The notes beneath the pieces are model-generated. The model made no database searches. It saw nothing but the letters and a program-made list of their open reading frames with translations, and was not told where the DNA came from. This document shows positions 1 to 5,896 of a DNA stretch of 64,000 nt, piece after piece. The DNA is from a virus. How positions within the stretch are numbered: the first letter of the stretch is position 1; every line of letters begins with the position of its first letter. The position numbers were made by a program, and so were the translations under genes. The DNA is taken from IMG/VR virus record IMGVR_UViG_3300031669_005479, positions 1 through 64,000 of that record; one strand, 5' to 3'.

Positions 1-37
1 TTATTTTAAGTTTGTATAATAATTTTTTAACTAAACC

Positions 38-128
38 ATAACAAGGTGTATAAAACATAACCTATTATAGTTCAGTGGTTAATATCAAAGTTCGTGGTTA
101 GATTACGTTTCATACACCCAACCGTTAT
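38..128 (-). repeat. attC-like site 0
   Basis: Arms 45-64 and 99-118 pair over 20 positions, three as G-T on the minus strand. Ends are ATAAC/GTTAT, with spacers of 2 (43-44) and 5 (119-123) bases. The site follows the stop codon of the 137-445 ORF. Confidence 0.75.
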
Positions 129-136
129 CGGCAACC

Positions 137-445
137 TTAAAGAGCAGCGTCCAACCATTGCCAATCTTCATTAGTTCCATACTCCCAATCTCTTGAAATT
201 ACTTTCGGTTTATAGTTTAAGTCCAAAAGACACATCAAAAGATTAAGCACAAACCCTTCTGCATACTTTACACTTACACCAAAAGAGCCACTTACTCGTA
301 TGTAGTGCTTTTTAAAATCAATATCACAAGGCGGCATTCCTGCAAGTCCTTGTTGGTTAAATTTAGACAGATTAACCATTGCTGTATCAAAGTCATTTTG
401 ACTTATTTCTTTTTCTTTGCTAATTAGATAAAATGAATACCCCAT
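137..445 (-). CDS. Cassette ORF, hypothetical protein (102 aa)
   Basis: I do not recognise a family for this small soluble protein. It begins with a hydrophobic MGYSFYLIS stretch and a lysine/glutamate segment, and lacks cysteine pairs or membrane helices typical of its neighbours. It lies wholly between attC-like sites 0 and 1, so it is a complete cassette gene. The start at 445 is preceded by an A/T-rich leader running from the GTTAACG core of site 1. The stop lies about ten bases before the core of site 0. No promoter is visible in the cassette, so it is probably read through from upstream cassettes. Confidence 0.6.
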   Translation of the reverse strand: MGYSFYLISKEKEISQNDFDTAMVNLSKFNQQGLAGMPPCDIDFKKHYIRVSGSFGVSVKYAEGFVLNLLMCLLDLNYKPKVISRDWEYGTNEDWQWLDAAL

Positions 446-490
446 TGTTTTGATATTTAAAGTTTAAATTCGTTTTAATAAAGCCAGCCG

Positions 491-615
491 TTAACACGCT
501 ATATGCTTCATTGGCGTGTTCGTTTGTATTCGTAGTTTCTGTCATTTTATAAAGTGTTTAGTAATTTTATAAATTCGTTCTATTAATCGCCAACGAAAGC
601 ATATAGCCATCGTTA
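491..615 (-). repeat. attC-like site 1
   Basis: Arms 498-508/597-607 (11 perfect pairs) are followed by 511-516/588-593 (6 pairs) across a short asymmetric internal loop. Spacers are 496-497 and 608-611. The TAA stop of the next ORF lies in the core (613-615). Confidence 0.78.
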
Positions 616-837
616 GCACCTATAATCACGCTCCATGTAGCTGTTACATGTAAATGATTGAATGTTCACTATATAGTTTCTACCTAAATCGCAAATATGC
701 TGTTCATGTCGATATTTAGCATATTGGTTTTGTCTCAAATTATTACAAGTATTACAATTACGGGCGCTAACAACAGGTTTAACCAATAAAGGCTTCCTGC
801 GTATGCGGTCGGTAATGCGTTTAATAAAGTTCTTCAT
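613..837 (-). CDS. Cassette ORF, small Cys-rich protein (74 aa)
   Basis: The protein has a basic N-terminus (about residues 1-20) followed by a CNTC pair near residue 28 and further cysteines near 49, 64 and 74, suggesting a small metal-binding fold. No family is recognised. The TAA stop is formed by the core of attC-like site 1. The ATG at 837 lies inside the loop of attC-like site 2, so the first 23 or so residues are encoded by the recombination site and the Cys-rich part by the cassette proper, which begins at the GTTAGCG core. No ATG exists after the core in this frame. Either the attC loop supplies the start or an alternative codon is used. Confidence 0.55.
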   Translation of the reverse strand: MKNFIKRITDRIRRKPLLVKPVVSARNCNTCNNLRQNQYAKYRHEQHICDLGRNYIVNIQSFTCNSYMERDYRC

Positions 838-891
838 ATCTTGATAATTTAGTTATTTTAATCCTTTACTGGTCAAACCTGCGACCGTTAT
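768..891 (-). repeat. attC-like site 2
   Basis: Arms 774-792 and 863-881 pair over 19 positions, two as G-T on the minus strand. Spacers are 772-773 and 882-886. The loop 793-862 contains the ATG (837) of the downstream ORF; the core 888-890 gives the stop of the upstream ORF. Confidence 0.8.
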
Positions 892-1148
892 AAACAATTA
901 AATACTACTTGGTCTTTCTCGTAGTTATTAAATTGTAATTTAGGCACTTCACCACAGAATACTATATCAACTTCACCGTTAATAGTATCTATTAGCAAAT
1001 GGTTTTCCTTTTGCTTAAAACCTAAATAAGTTCCTTTATCTTTAAAGTTTACAATCATGGTATTTCGTTTGGTTTTCCATTTTTCGTAAAAACCACCAAT
1101 AAATAAATGTTCTTCTCCTTTTTTGATTTTACATCTCATTTTATCCAT
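888..1148 (-). CDS. Cassette ORF, hypothetical protein (86 aa)
   Basis: Small protein of unknown function, predicted mostly beta-strand, with alternating hydrophobic residues and a basic first third. The start is ATG 1148 or ATG 1139 (MDKM), both directly after the GTTATAAAC core of attC-like site 3. The stop TAA lies in the core of site 2. The cassette's first nine bases match the core of its own attC site perfectly as an inverted repeat (1157-1165 against 887-895). No membrane segment or signal peptide is seen. Confidence 0.6.
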   Translation of the reverse strand: MDKMRCKIKKGEEHLFIGGFYEKWKTKRNTMIVNFKDKGTYLGFKQKENHLLIDTINGEVDIVFCGEVPKLQFNNYEKDQVVFNCL

Positions 1149-1159
1149 ATTTAAAAGTT

Positions 1160-1217
1160 TATAACAATGTGTAAATAATCATTTCGTTCCTCAACGCTTT
1201 TTACACAAAACGTTATA
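1160..1217 (-). repeat. attC-like site 3
   Basis: This is the shortest site (58 bases). Arms 1168-1175/1200-1207 form 8 perfect pairs, ends TATAAC/GTTATA form 6, and spacers are 2 and 4 bases. Confidence 0.75.
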
Positions 1218-1226
1218 AATAATAAA

Positions 1227-1427
1227 TTAAATTTTATTGTCTTTAAATATTAACTTTCCTGTTTCATTGTCCATCCAAACTATTCCTTGTACTTTGTTTC
1301 TAAATTCTTCCAAAGTTAATTCTTTTGGTTCTGATGTTCCTTCTACCTTTATTGTAGAGTAATAGTTTGGATTAATTGGGTTATCAACATATTTATTTTT
1401 CAACTCTTTACTTGCTTTCTTTTTCAT
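1227..1427 (-). CDS. Cassette ORF, hypothetical protein (66 aa)
   Basis: Charged small protein with a lysine-rich N-terminus and an aspartate/glutamate-rich second half. The family is not recognised. It lies between attC-like sites 3 and 4. A TGTAACA-N13-TACGTAT promoter-like element (1499-1525) in the loop of site 4 points towards this gene, so this cassette may be expressed independently. The start at 1427 is preceded by an A/T-rich leader of the type used throughout the window. Confidence 0.6.
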   Translation of the reverse strand: MKKKASKELKNKYVDNPINPNYYSTIKVEGTSEPKELTLEEFRNKVQGIVWMDNETGKLIFKDNKI

Positions 1428-1452
1428 AGGTATAAAATTTAATTTACATATT

Positions 1453-1569
1453 TATAACAACAAATATAAAACATTGCTGTCGTGGTTTCTATTTACTTAT
1501 ACGTAATTATTTTAATTTTGTTACATTTATTTACATTCGTGTTGCAACGTTTTATATTTGCGACCGTTA
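1453..1569 (-). repeat. attC-like site 4
   Basis: Arms 1461-1477 and 1544-1560 pair over 17 positions with one G-T on the minus strand. Spacers are 1459-1460 and 1561-1565, ends TATAAC and GTTA. The loop carries a promoter-like element. Confidence 0.8.
1499..1525 (-). promoter_or_regulatory. TGTAACA-N13-TACGTAT promoter-like element in attC loop
   Basis: The minus strand carries TGTAACA (1519-1525), exactly 13 bases, then TACGTAT (1499-1505). This matches the class found upstream of five or six accessory phage genes, apart from one base. It would drive the 1227-1427 cassette. Confidence 0.5.
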
Positions 1570-1579
1570 GCAACAACCG

Positions 1580-1846
1580 CTAAAACTCCGCTGGTCTATC
1601 AAAAGACATCATCGGTGGATTGTCGCTTATCATTTCAATGTAATCTTCGTAAAGGATTGCATCTTCTCTCCTTCCACATACGCTTTCTCCGTGTTTATTT
1701 ACATACTCATTGGGGTCATTACATTTGCCATCTTTATAGTGCTGACATTTCACTATTTCACAACCACTCAAAGCGGCAGTTGCTAACACACGGTCATCAG
1801 CAATATTTGCCGTGCCGTTTGGATAATTTTCTGCTAATTTTGTCAT
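1580..1846 (-). CDS. Cassette ORF, Cys-motif protein (88 aa)
   Basis: The part after the attC core has cysteines near residues 29, 34, 42 and 52 in a spaced pattern (GCEIVKC, then GKCND, then VCGR), suggesting a small zinc-binding fold; the acidic C-terminus is unstructured-looking. The ATG at 1846 lies within the loop of attC-like site 5, so about 20 N-terminal residues are encoded by the site. No ATG follows the GTTAGCA core in frame, but TTG or GTG codons do. The stop (1580-1582) is just before the core of site 4. No family is recognised. Confidence 0.55.
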   Translation of the reverse strand: MTKLAENYPNGTANIADDRVLATAALSGCEIVKCQHYKDGKCNDPNEYVNKHGESVCGRREDAILYEDYIEMISDNPPMMSFDRPAEF

Positions 1847-1902
1847 TTGTTCTTTGTTTTAAGTTTTGTGAAGCAAATACTGCTGATACCGTCAAACGTT
1901 AT
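1784..1902 (-). repeat. attC-like site 5
   Basis: Arms 1790-1810 and 1873-1892 pair over 20 positions with one extrahelical base and one G-T on the minus strand. Spacers are 1788-1789 and 1893-1897. The ATG at 1846 is in the loop and the stop of the upstream ORF (1899-1901) is in the core. Confidence 0.82.
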
Positions 1903-2240
1903 GCGTTATTGTAACGTGCAATAAACAGCTTATAGGTTTCATTAAAAATTCCTTGTGTTTCATCCATTTCAATTGCTAATCTATCAGATAAGTCTGTGTC
2001 TATTTCGCAAACCTTAAAGAAGTCTAAAGCACAACATTCACGCTCGACACTTCTATCAAATCCTGATATAACTTCTTCTTCATCGTCTGTGTCTAAATAT
2101 TCAGAACAATTTGCTTCGTAAGTGTAAACAGCACCGTAATCACTATCTCCAACTTCTTCGTGTCGGTAAAATGAACAATTAGAACAACAACGCATAACAG
2201 CATTTTGTGGCAATTGCGGGTTTTTGGTTTGTTTTTCCAT
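1899..2240 (-). CDS. Cassette ORF, Cys-motif acidic protein (113 aa)
   Basis: The start is placed at ATG 2240 (MEKQTKN) in the loop of attC-like site 6; a second ATG (2193-2195) lies inside the GTTATGC core and would give MRCCSNCSFYRH. A CCSNC cluster, a further cysteine after an acidic loop and a CC pair suggest a small metal-binding domain like those of the 613-837 and 1580-1846 ORFs. The stop TAA overlaps the core of site 5. No family is recognised. A longer reading frame to 2300 is less likely because it would start upstream of the A/T-rich leader. Confidence 0.55.
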   Translation of the reverse strand: MEKQTKNPQLPQNAVMRCCSNCSFYRHEEVGDSDYGAVYTYEANCSEYLDTDDEEEVISGFDRSVERECCALDFFKVCEIDTDLSDRLAIEMDETQGIFNETYKLFIARYNNA

Positions 2241-2324
2241 TTTAGTTTTTAAATTAAAGTTTAGTCTATTTTTGTATGGTCTGTAATTATTTATCCGCAA
2301 CTGACCACAAGATGCGAAACGTTA
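2194..2324 (-). repeat. attC-like site 6
   Basis: Arms 2200-2220 and 2295-2315 pair nearly throughout, with one extra base and two non-Watson-Crick positions. Spacers are 2199 and 2316-2320. The stop of the 2322-2549 ORF is in the core and the ATG at 2240 is in the loop. Confidence 0.78.
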
Positions 2325-2549
2325 GCGAGAATATTTCGCCAACACTTTCCAATCAACTTCTTTTCCTGTTGTTATCTTTATTAATTCAGCAACATCACCA
2401 AGCAACATATATGGCATGTTCAAATGTTTATCGCAATAAGTTTCTTGAACATGTTTTATTGCTTTATCAAAAATATTCTCGTTAACATCAGATATAATTA
2501 ATTTTTTATTCGTGTTGTCAAGTTCAGTAATATTAATTTCTATTTTCAT
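2322..2549 (-). CDS. First cassette ORF, hypothetical protein (75 aa)
   Basis: Small acidic/lysine-rich, probably alpha-helical protein of unknown function. Its stop codon is formed by the core of attC-like site 6, so it is the cassette furthest upstream in transcription order. No attC or attI core is found between it and the phage gene at 2740. Its start is preceded by an A/T-rich leader. This cassette could be a fixed phage gene that acquired an attC site at its end. Confidence 0.6.
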   Translation of the reverse strand: MKIEINITELDNTNKKLIISDVNENIFDKAIKHVQETYCDKHLNMPYMLLGDVAELIKITTGKEVDWKVLAKYSR

Positions 2550-2570
2550 TTTATTTAAATTTTAGTGTTA

Positions 2571-2708
2571 TTAATTAAGTAAAAAACTAATCATATCTGC
2601 GACCCCAGCAAAAGCTGGATAACTCCCATTCCCATTTCCTGTTACTAAAACAGCATTTGTGGCACATTTTACAACATCCCCCCTTCTAAATGATTTTTTA
2701 TTTTTCAT
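2571..2708 (-). CDS. Hypothetical 45-aa protein
   Basis: This short ORF starts at ATG 2708 after an A/T-rich leader and ends with TAA at 2571. It has a basic N-terminus (MKNKKSFRRGD) followed by a V/T/G-rich segment ending in an FAGVADM-like stretch, which looks like a small beta-barrel type domain. No family is recognised. It sits between the cassette array and the ATP-grasp gene on the same strand, and is the natural candidate for the boundary of the array. Confidence 0.55.
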   Translation of the reverse strand: MKNKKSFRRGDVVKCATNAVLVTGNGNGSYPAFAGVADMISFLLN

Positions 2709-2739
2709 ATAATTTAATTTAATATTTTAAATTCATTAA

Positions 2740-3492
2740 TTATTTGTGAATTTTTTTATATTCAATTCCTTTAGTATAGTATGAAAACCATCTTTGATAC
2801 ATATATGGCAAAATTTTATGATTGGAAAAACCATATAAACCACACGAAAAAAAATCGTGACATTCAATCACAAAAGTAGTTTTGTTAATGCCAACATCAA
2901 GCGTATATGCAACAGGTGCATTTTTATAGTTTTTAATCATACCGTTGATTTTATTAATATCTGGAAATCTAGTAAAATCACCAGAATAATGTTGTAATCC
3001 AACCATTTCATTTTGAAATACAAAAACACGCCATTCACTATCAATAGCAATTAACTCTGAAATCTGATAATTACCCGCAGGTATTTTATAAATATGATTA
3101 TTATCCAATACTATTGCATCTGAAAATCCTTTTATTTTATCATTATTTTTTATGTAAAAACTTCCTTTTATCTTTTCTAAATCAAATTGAGTTCCATTAA
3201 ATATTGACCTACCAGCATATCCATACAATTCTTCTGGAACATTTATTGGCTTAGGTATTTTACCGTAAAATTGAAATAAAAATGCTGATACAAATTGAAC
3301 GCTACCAATCGGTATATAATTTTTATGTATTGGTTTAAATATAAATCTTTCTTGATTTTCATGTGTATTAAAAAACACATATTTCATAATTATATTTCCC
3401 GCATACCAATTATTGTATCTAATTGATTCCAGTAGTGTAAATGTAAAATCATGTCTAACGCTGCCGTCAATTTTTTGTATCAGGAACTTCAT
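2740..3492 (-). CDS. ATP-grasp (R2K-type, DUF4343-like) protein
   Basis: The second half has the pattern of R2K-clade ATP-grasp proteins found in phages: an SEWRVFVF strand near residue 153, a PD(I/V)NKI helix, an AYTLDVGI strand near 195, and an EC-HDFFSCGLYGF metal/ATP segment near 210-222. Such enzymes are predicted to form amide or peptide bonds using ATP. The product here is unknown. It is followed on the same strand by the cassette region and preceded by a PurA-like ligase, so the two may act in one modification pathway. A Bacteroidota-type promoter lies at 3511-3542. Confidence 0.75.
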   Translation of the reverse strand: MKFLIQKIDGSVRHDFTFTLLESIRYNNWYAGNIIMKYVFFNTHENQERFIFKPIHKNYIPIGSVQFVSAFLFQFYGKIPKPINVPEELYGYAGRSIFNGTQFDLEKIKGSFYIKNNDKIKGFSDAIVLDNNHIYKIPAGNYQISELIAIDSEWRVFVFQNEMVGLQHYSGDFTRFPDINKINGMIKNYKNAPVAYTLDVGINKTTFVIECHDFFSCGLYGFSNHKILPYMYQRWFSYYTKGIEYKKIHK

Positions 3493-3510
3493 TGCAAAAA
3501 TATTAATTTA

Positions 3511-3542
3511 CAAATATACAAAACAATTCTAATTATTCACAA
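3511..3542 (-). promoter_or_regulatory. Bacteroidota-type promoter for ATP-grasp gene
   Basis: The minus strand carries TATATTTG (3511-3518) and TTG (3540-3542) 21 bases apart, close to the start at 3492. It lies partly over the end of the PurA-like gene. Confidence 0.45.
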
Positions 3543-4654
3543 CCTTTATCAGAATAACTTGAAAATTGTTTACGAATTCCAACCAATTTATTAATTGCCG
3601 TTTTCTTACTTGAAATTAATTTTCCATTATTTGTTACAGATACAAAATCTGGAACTTGATCTAAACATGTAACCACAAGATTTTTATTTGAAAATTGATT
3701 ATGATATAAATCACAATCAAGTGCATATCGCAACATGTTAATATCCAACACAGATTTCTTAAATATTCCTTGTGCACCACCATTAACATTTGCTTCCAAT
3801 GGGTTTTCTTTAATGTAGGAAATATCCATATTTTCATTAATCATTGGACCATTTCCATGACGAGTTTGATATGCACGAGTAATATAGTATGTTTCATTAG
3901 GAACAATATTTAGTTTATTCAACATTTCAATTGCATTTTTTGAAGTTGTGTTGCTCCTAGTTACATGTGGAAAAAAACCATAATCCATATCCAACATAAT
4001 TCCTTGCCCACCTTCAAAAATAAAACTATCGTATGATAATGAACCAAAATCAGTAGCAATCTTAAACCTATTTACCAAATCATCACTTGCAACAATAAAT
4101 TCTTCAATTGCTTTATTCATATGCTCAACAAAATGTTTTGTTGAATGACCGATTTTTGTATTCATGTATTCACGAATCAAATTCAACTTTATATCTCTTA
4201 TGTTAGGATATAGCAAATCACGAACATATAACTTATAATGATCTGCATTACGTTGAATAGTTGCCCCAAAACCAACACCAACGCTACCATGTAACATATT
4301 TGTGCTATCCTGCATGTTACGATATATATCAAAAGGAGTTGTCACCATTGCATTTGGACTATAAATTACTTTTGGTGTGATACCTTGTGCTCTGAGTGCA
4401 TTTCCTTCCTTTAATACTGCAGTTGGATTTACTGTACAATATTCAGACCAATAAGTTGGAACACCTCTTAATGTGCCAGAACCAAAATTTGAAAATGTGT
4501 GTCTGATACTATTGTGAACAACAGTATGTCCAACTTGATGACCACCATTAAATCTAACAACCAATGGATTTTCATGCTTACCACAAAGATAATTAACAAA
4601 AGAACCTTTGCCTTCATCGCCATATCCCGCACCAATAACTAGACTAACATTCAT
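3533..4654 (-). CDS. purA-like: Adenylosuccinate synthetase-like protein (divergent PurA)
   Basis: The protein has the PurA fold: a GDEGKG nucleotide loop near residue 13 that keeps the catalytic Asp, a GGH..GHT motif, FEGGQG...SNTT in the middle and TRAYQTRHGNGP. PurA joins aspartate to IMP using GTP. Two family signatures are altered: the GTTGRGIGP segment is replaced by GSVGVGFGAT, and the arginine-rich aspartate-binding loop (GRRRR in E. coli) is NGGAQGIFKK near residues 291-305. This suggests a changed amino-acid or purine substrate. The start is placed at ATG 4654, as in other PurA proteins and as fits the promoter at 4678-4704. An ATG at 4666 is possible. The catalytic Asp argues against a classical PurZ. 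Confidence 0.85.
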   Translation of the reverse strand: MNVSLVIGAGYGDEGKGSFVNYLCGKHENPLVVRFNGGHQVGHTVVHNSIRHTFSNFGSGTLRGVPTYWSEYCTVNPTAVLKEGNALRAQGITPKVIYSPNAMVTTPFDIYRNMQDSTNMLHGSVGVGFGATIQRNADHYKLYVRDLLYPNIRDIKLNLIREYMNTKIGHSTKHFVEHMNKAIEEFIVASDDLVNRFKIATDFGSLSYDSFIFEGGQGIMLDMDYGFFPHVTRSNTTSKNAIEMLNKLNIVPNETYYITRAYQTRHGNGPMINENMDISYIKENPLEANVNGGAQGIFKKSVLDINMLRYALDCDLYHNQFSNKNLVVTCLDQVPDFVSVTNNGKLISSKKTAINKLVGIRKQFSSYSDKGCE

Positions 4655-4677
4655 ATTATTTATCATTTTTTAATATT

Positions 4678-4704
4678 ATACGAACAATATTTTTTTTTGT
4701 TACA
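4678..4704 (-). promoter_or_regulatory. TGTAACA-N13-TTCGTAT promoter
   Basis: The minus strand carries TGTAACA (4698-4704), 13 bases, then TTCGTAT (4678-4684), about 23 bases before the ATG at 4654. It begins within the T-tract of the preceding terminator. Confidence 0.7.
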
Positions 4705-4736
4705 AAAAAAGGGGACATAATATTATGTCCCCTTTT
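4705..4736 (-). terminator. Terminator after vWA gene
   Basis: GGGGACATAAT/ATTATGTCCCC (4711-4732) forms an 11-bp perfect stem, followed on the minus strand by seven T that run into the next promoter. Confidence 0.85.
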
Positions 4737-4752
4737 AAGTAAATGTAATTAA

Positions 4753-5664
4753 TTAAAGATTGATTACACCGTCATCATTCGTTGCAACGATGCTAGTATT
4801 TACTTTTGCAAGTGCAGTTGTAACTTCACCAGCAGTTTTTGCATCAAATTTACTTACAACTGTTGACATGTCAGCACCATGTTGAACTGCAATTAGTGTA
4901 GCAATTGTCGCACAAATAGCACGATAATCATTTAGAACAATAAGTCTTTCACCTAGCATTCTTTTCCAATAACCCAAAACGTCTGGATCATCACGATAAC
5001 TGGTTTCATTAATATGTATATGATATACATTATATAATCGTTGTGCCTCTTCAAGAAGTTGTACATCAGATACACTTTCTGACTGACTATAACCAAAAAG
5101 GTCTTTCAATGCCGATGCACTTAATTCATTCCAATTCTTTTCATCACCAATAGTAAAAAGAAATCCCTTTTCATTACGTTTTTCAAAACAATCAATAGAT
5201 GTATGACGACCAGCAGTAAGCCAAGCAAGTAAATAACTTTCCATATTTTGGCCACCACCACCGCCTTCAATAAATAATCCTGTTAACCATTTATCAAGGT
5301 CTTCAGTACCAGATTCAAATTGACCTAATTGAAGCGGAACCCTATCTATATGATGATCACCAATACCGCCAAAAAGAATTTGGGGATGTTCAACACCATT
5401 GTCAATAATGGTATTCATTAGTGTACCGAGTTCATTTTTCACAATGTTCTCTGGAATTCTACCCATACTACCAGTAACATCAAGAAAAACCATTACAGCC
5501 AATGAATCTGGATGTGCATCACTATCACGTGATTCTCTAATTGTGATGTTTTGGGGTAACATATCACTACTAGCATCCTTAGCAAAAATTTCATCAGCAT
5601 CCTTATGCACATAACTTGCACTTAAGTTAGTATATGCATCCTTTGTCCAACTGCTATATCCCAT
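4753..5664 (-). CDS. von Willebrand factor A domain protein
   Basis: A MIDAS-type motif FLDVTGSMG occurs near residues 60-68, with a GGIGDHH loop near 100 and a TIGDE segment near 175, as in vWA proteins that bind Mg2+ and mediate protein contacts. Length is 303 aa with no signal peptide or membrane helix, so it is cytoplasmic. It is the last gene of a tight group with the 60-aa acidic protein (3 bases away) and the J-domain/pseudokinase gene, and ends in a strong terminator. vWA proteins with kinase partners occur in TerY-type modules; that parallel is an inference. Confidence 0.8.
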   Translation of the reverse strand: MGYSSWTKDAYTNLSASYVHKDADEIFAKDASSDMLPQNITIRESRDSDAHPDSLAVMVFLDVTGSMGRIPENIVKNELGTLMNTIIDNGVEHPQILFGGIGDHHIDRVPLQLGQFESGTEDLDKWLTGLFIEGGGGGQNMESYLLAWLTAGRHTSIDCFEKRNEKGFLFTIGDEKNWNELSASALKDLFGYSQSESVSDVQLLEEAQRLYNVYHIHINETSYRDDPDVLGYWKRMLGERLIVLNDYRAICATIATLIAVQHGADMSTVVSKFDAKTAGEVTTALAKVNTSIVATNDDGVINL

Positions 5665-5666
5665 AA

Positions 5667-5849
5667 CTATTCAGTTTTAGCAGTTTCAGTAGTTTTGTCA
5701 GAAACACCAATGATGTCTTCATCAACTACAACATTAGACATATCGCCTGATTCAGTTACTTCAGGTTCTGTAGTTTCAGCACCGTTTCGTGCTTCTTCTT
5801 TTGCCATGTCCTCGAAAGACTGGACTCTTGAAAATTGATCTAATCCCAT
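5667..5849 (-). CDS. Acidic 60-aa protein
   Basis: This short, very acidic, Thr/Glu-rich and probably disordered protein has no recognised domain. It is placed between the J-domain/pseudokinase and vWA genes, three bases from the latter. It could be a linker, substrate or phosphorylation target of that module, but nothing in the sequence proves this. Confidence 0.6.
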   Translation of the reverse strand: MGLDQFSRVQSFEDMAKEEARNGAETTEPEVTESGDMSNVVVDEDIIGVSDKTTETAKTE

Positions 5850-5896
5850 AATTTAAAAATTTAATTGTTAGTATTAAAAAAACTGTTTAAAATTAG

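Larger units (their letters stand above)
38..2324 (-). mobile_element. Integron-like gene-cassette array (CALIN-like)
   Basis: Seven attC-like imperfect inverted repeats (38-128, 491-615, 768-891, 1160-1217, 1453-1569, 1784-1902, 2194-2324) alternate with small minus-strand ORFs. Core-to-core distances are about 275-490 bases, normal for integron cassettes. Each repeat, read on the minus strand, has a TAAC end, a 4-5 base spacer, a stem of 8-21 bases, a variable loop, the second stem arm, a 1-2 base spacer and a GTTA end. For six cassettes the first 9-10 bases are complementary to the core of their own attC (four perfect, two with one mismatch). No integrase or attI is visible, and the array runs off the left edge. 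Genes to the right are phage genes on the same strand. The attC architecture is seen directly; the integron origin is an inference. Confidence 0.82.

Noticed and set aside
1544-1560. TATATTTG in an arm of attC-like site 4 as a host promoter
   Set aside because: The box is part of the stem and no TTG lies at the right distance on either strand.
1558-1914. Plus-strand 118-codon ORF across the cassette array
   Set aside because: It crosses two attC-like sites and runs opposite to all cassette genes; the product is Leu/His-rich like other antisense frames.
3533-4654. PurZ (2-aminoadenine genome synthesis)
   Set aside because: The catalytic Asp of the GDEGKG loop is kept, unlike classical PurZ, and no companion DatZ or MazZ is seen in this window. 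A related alternative pathway is not excluded.
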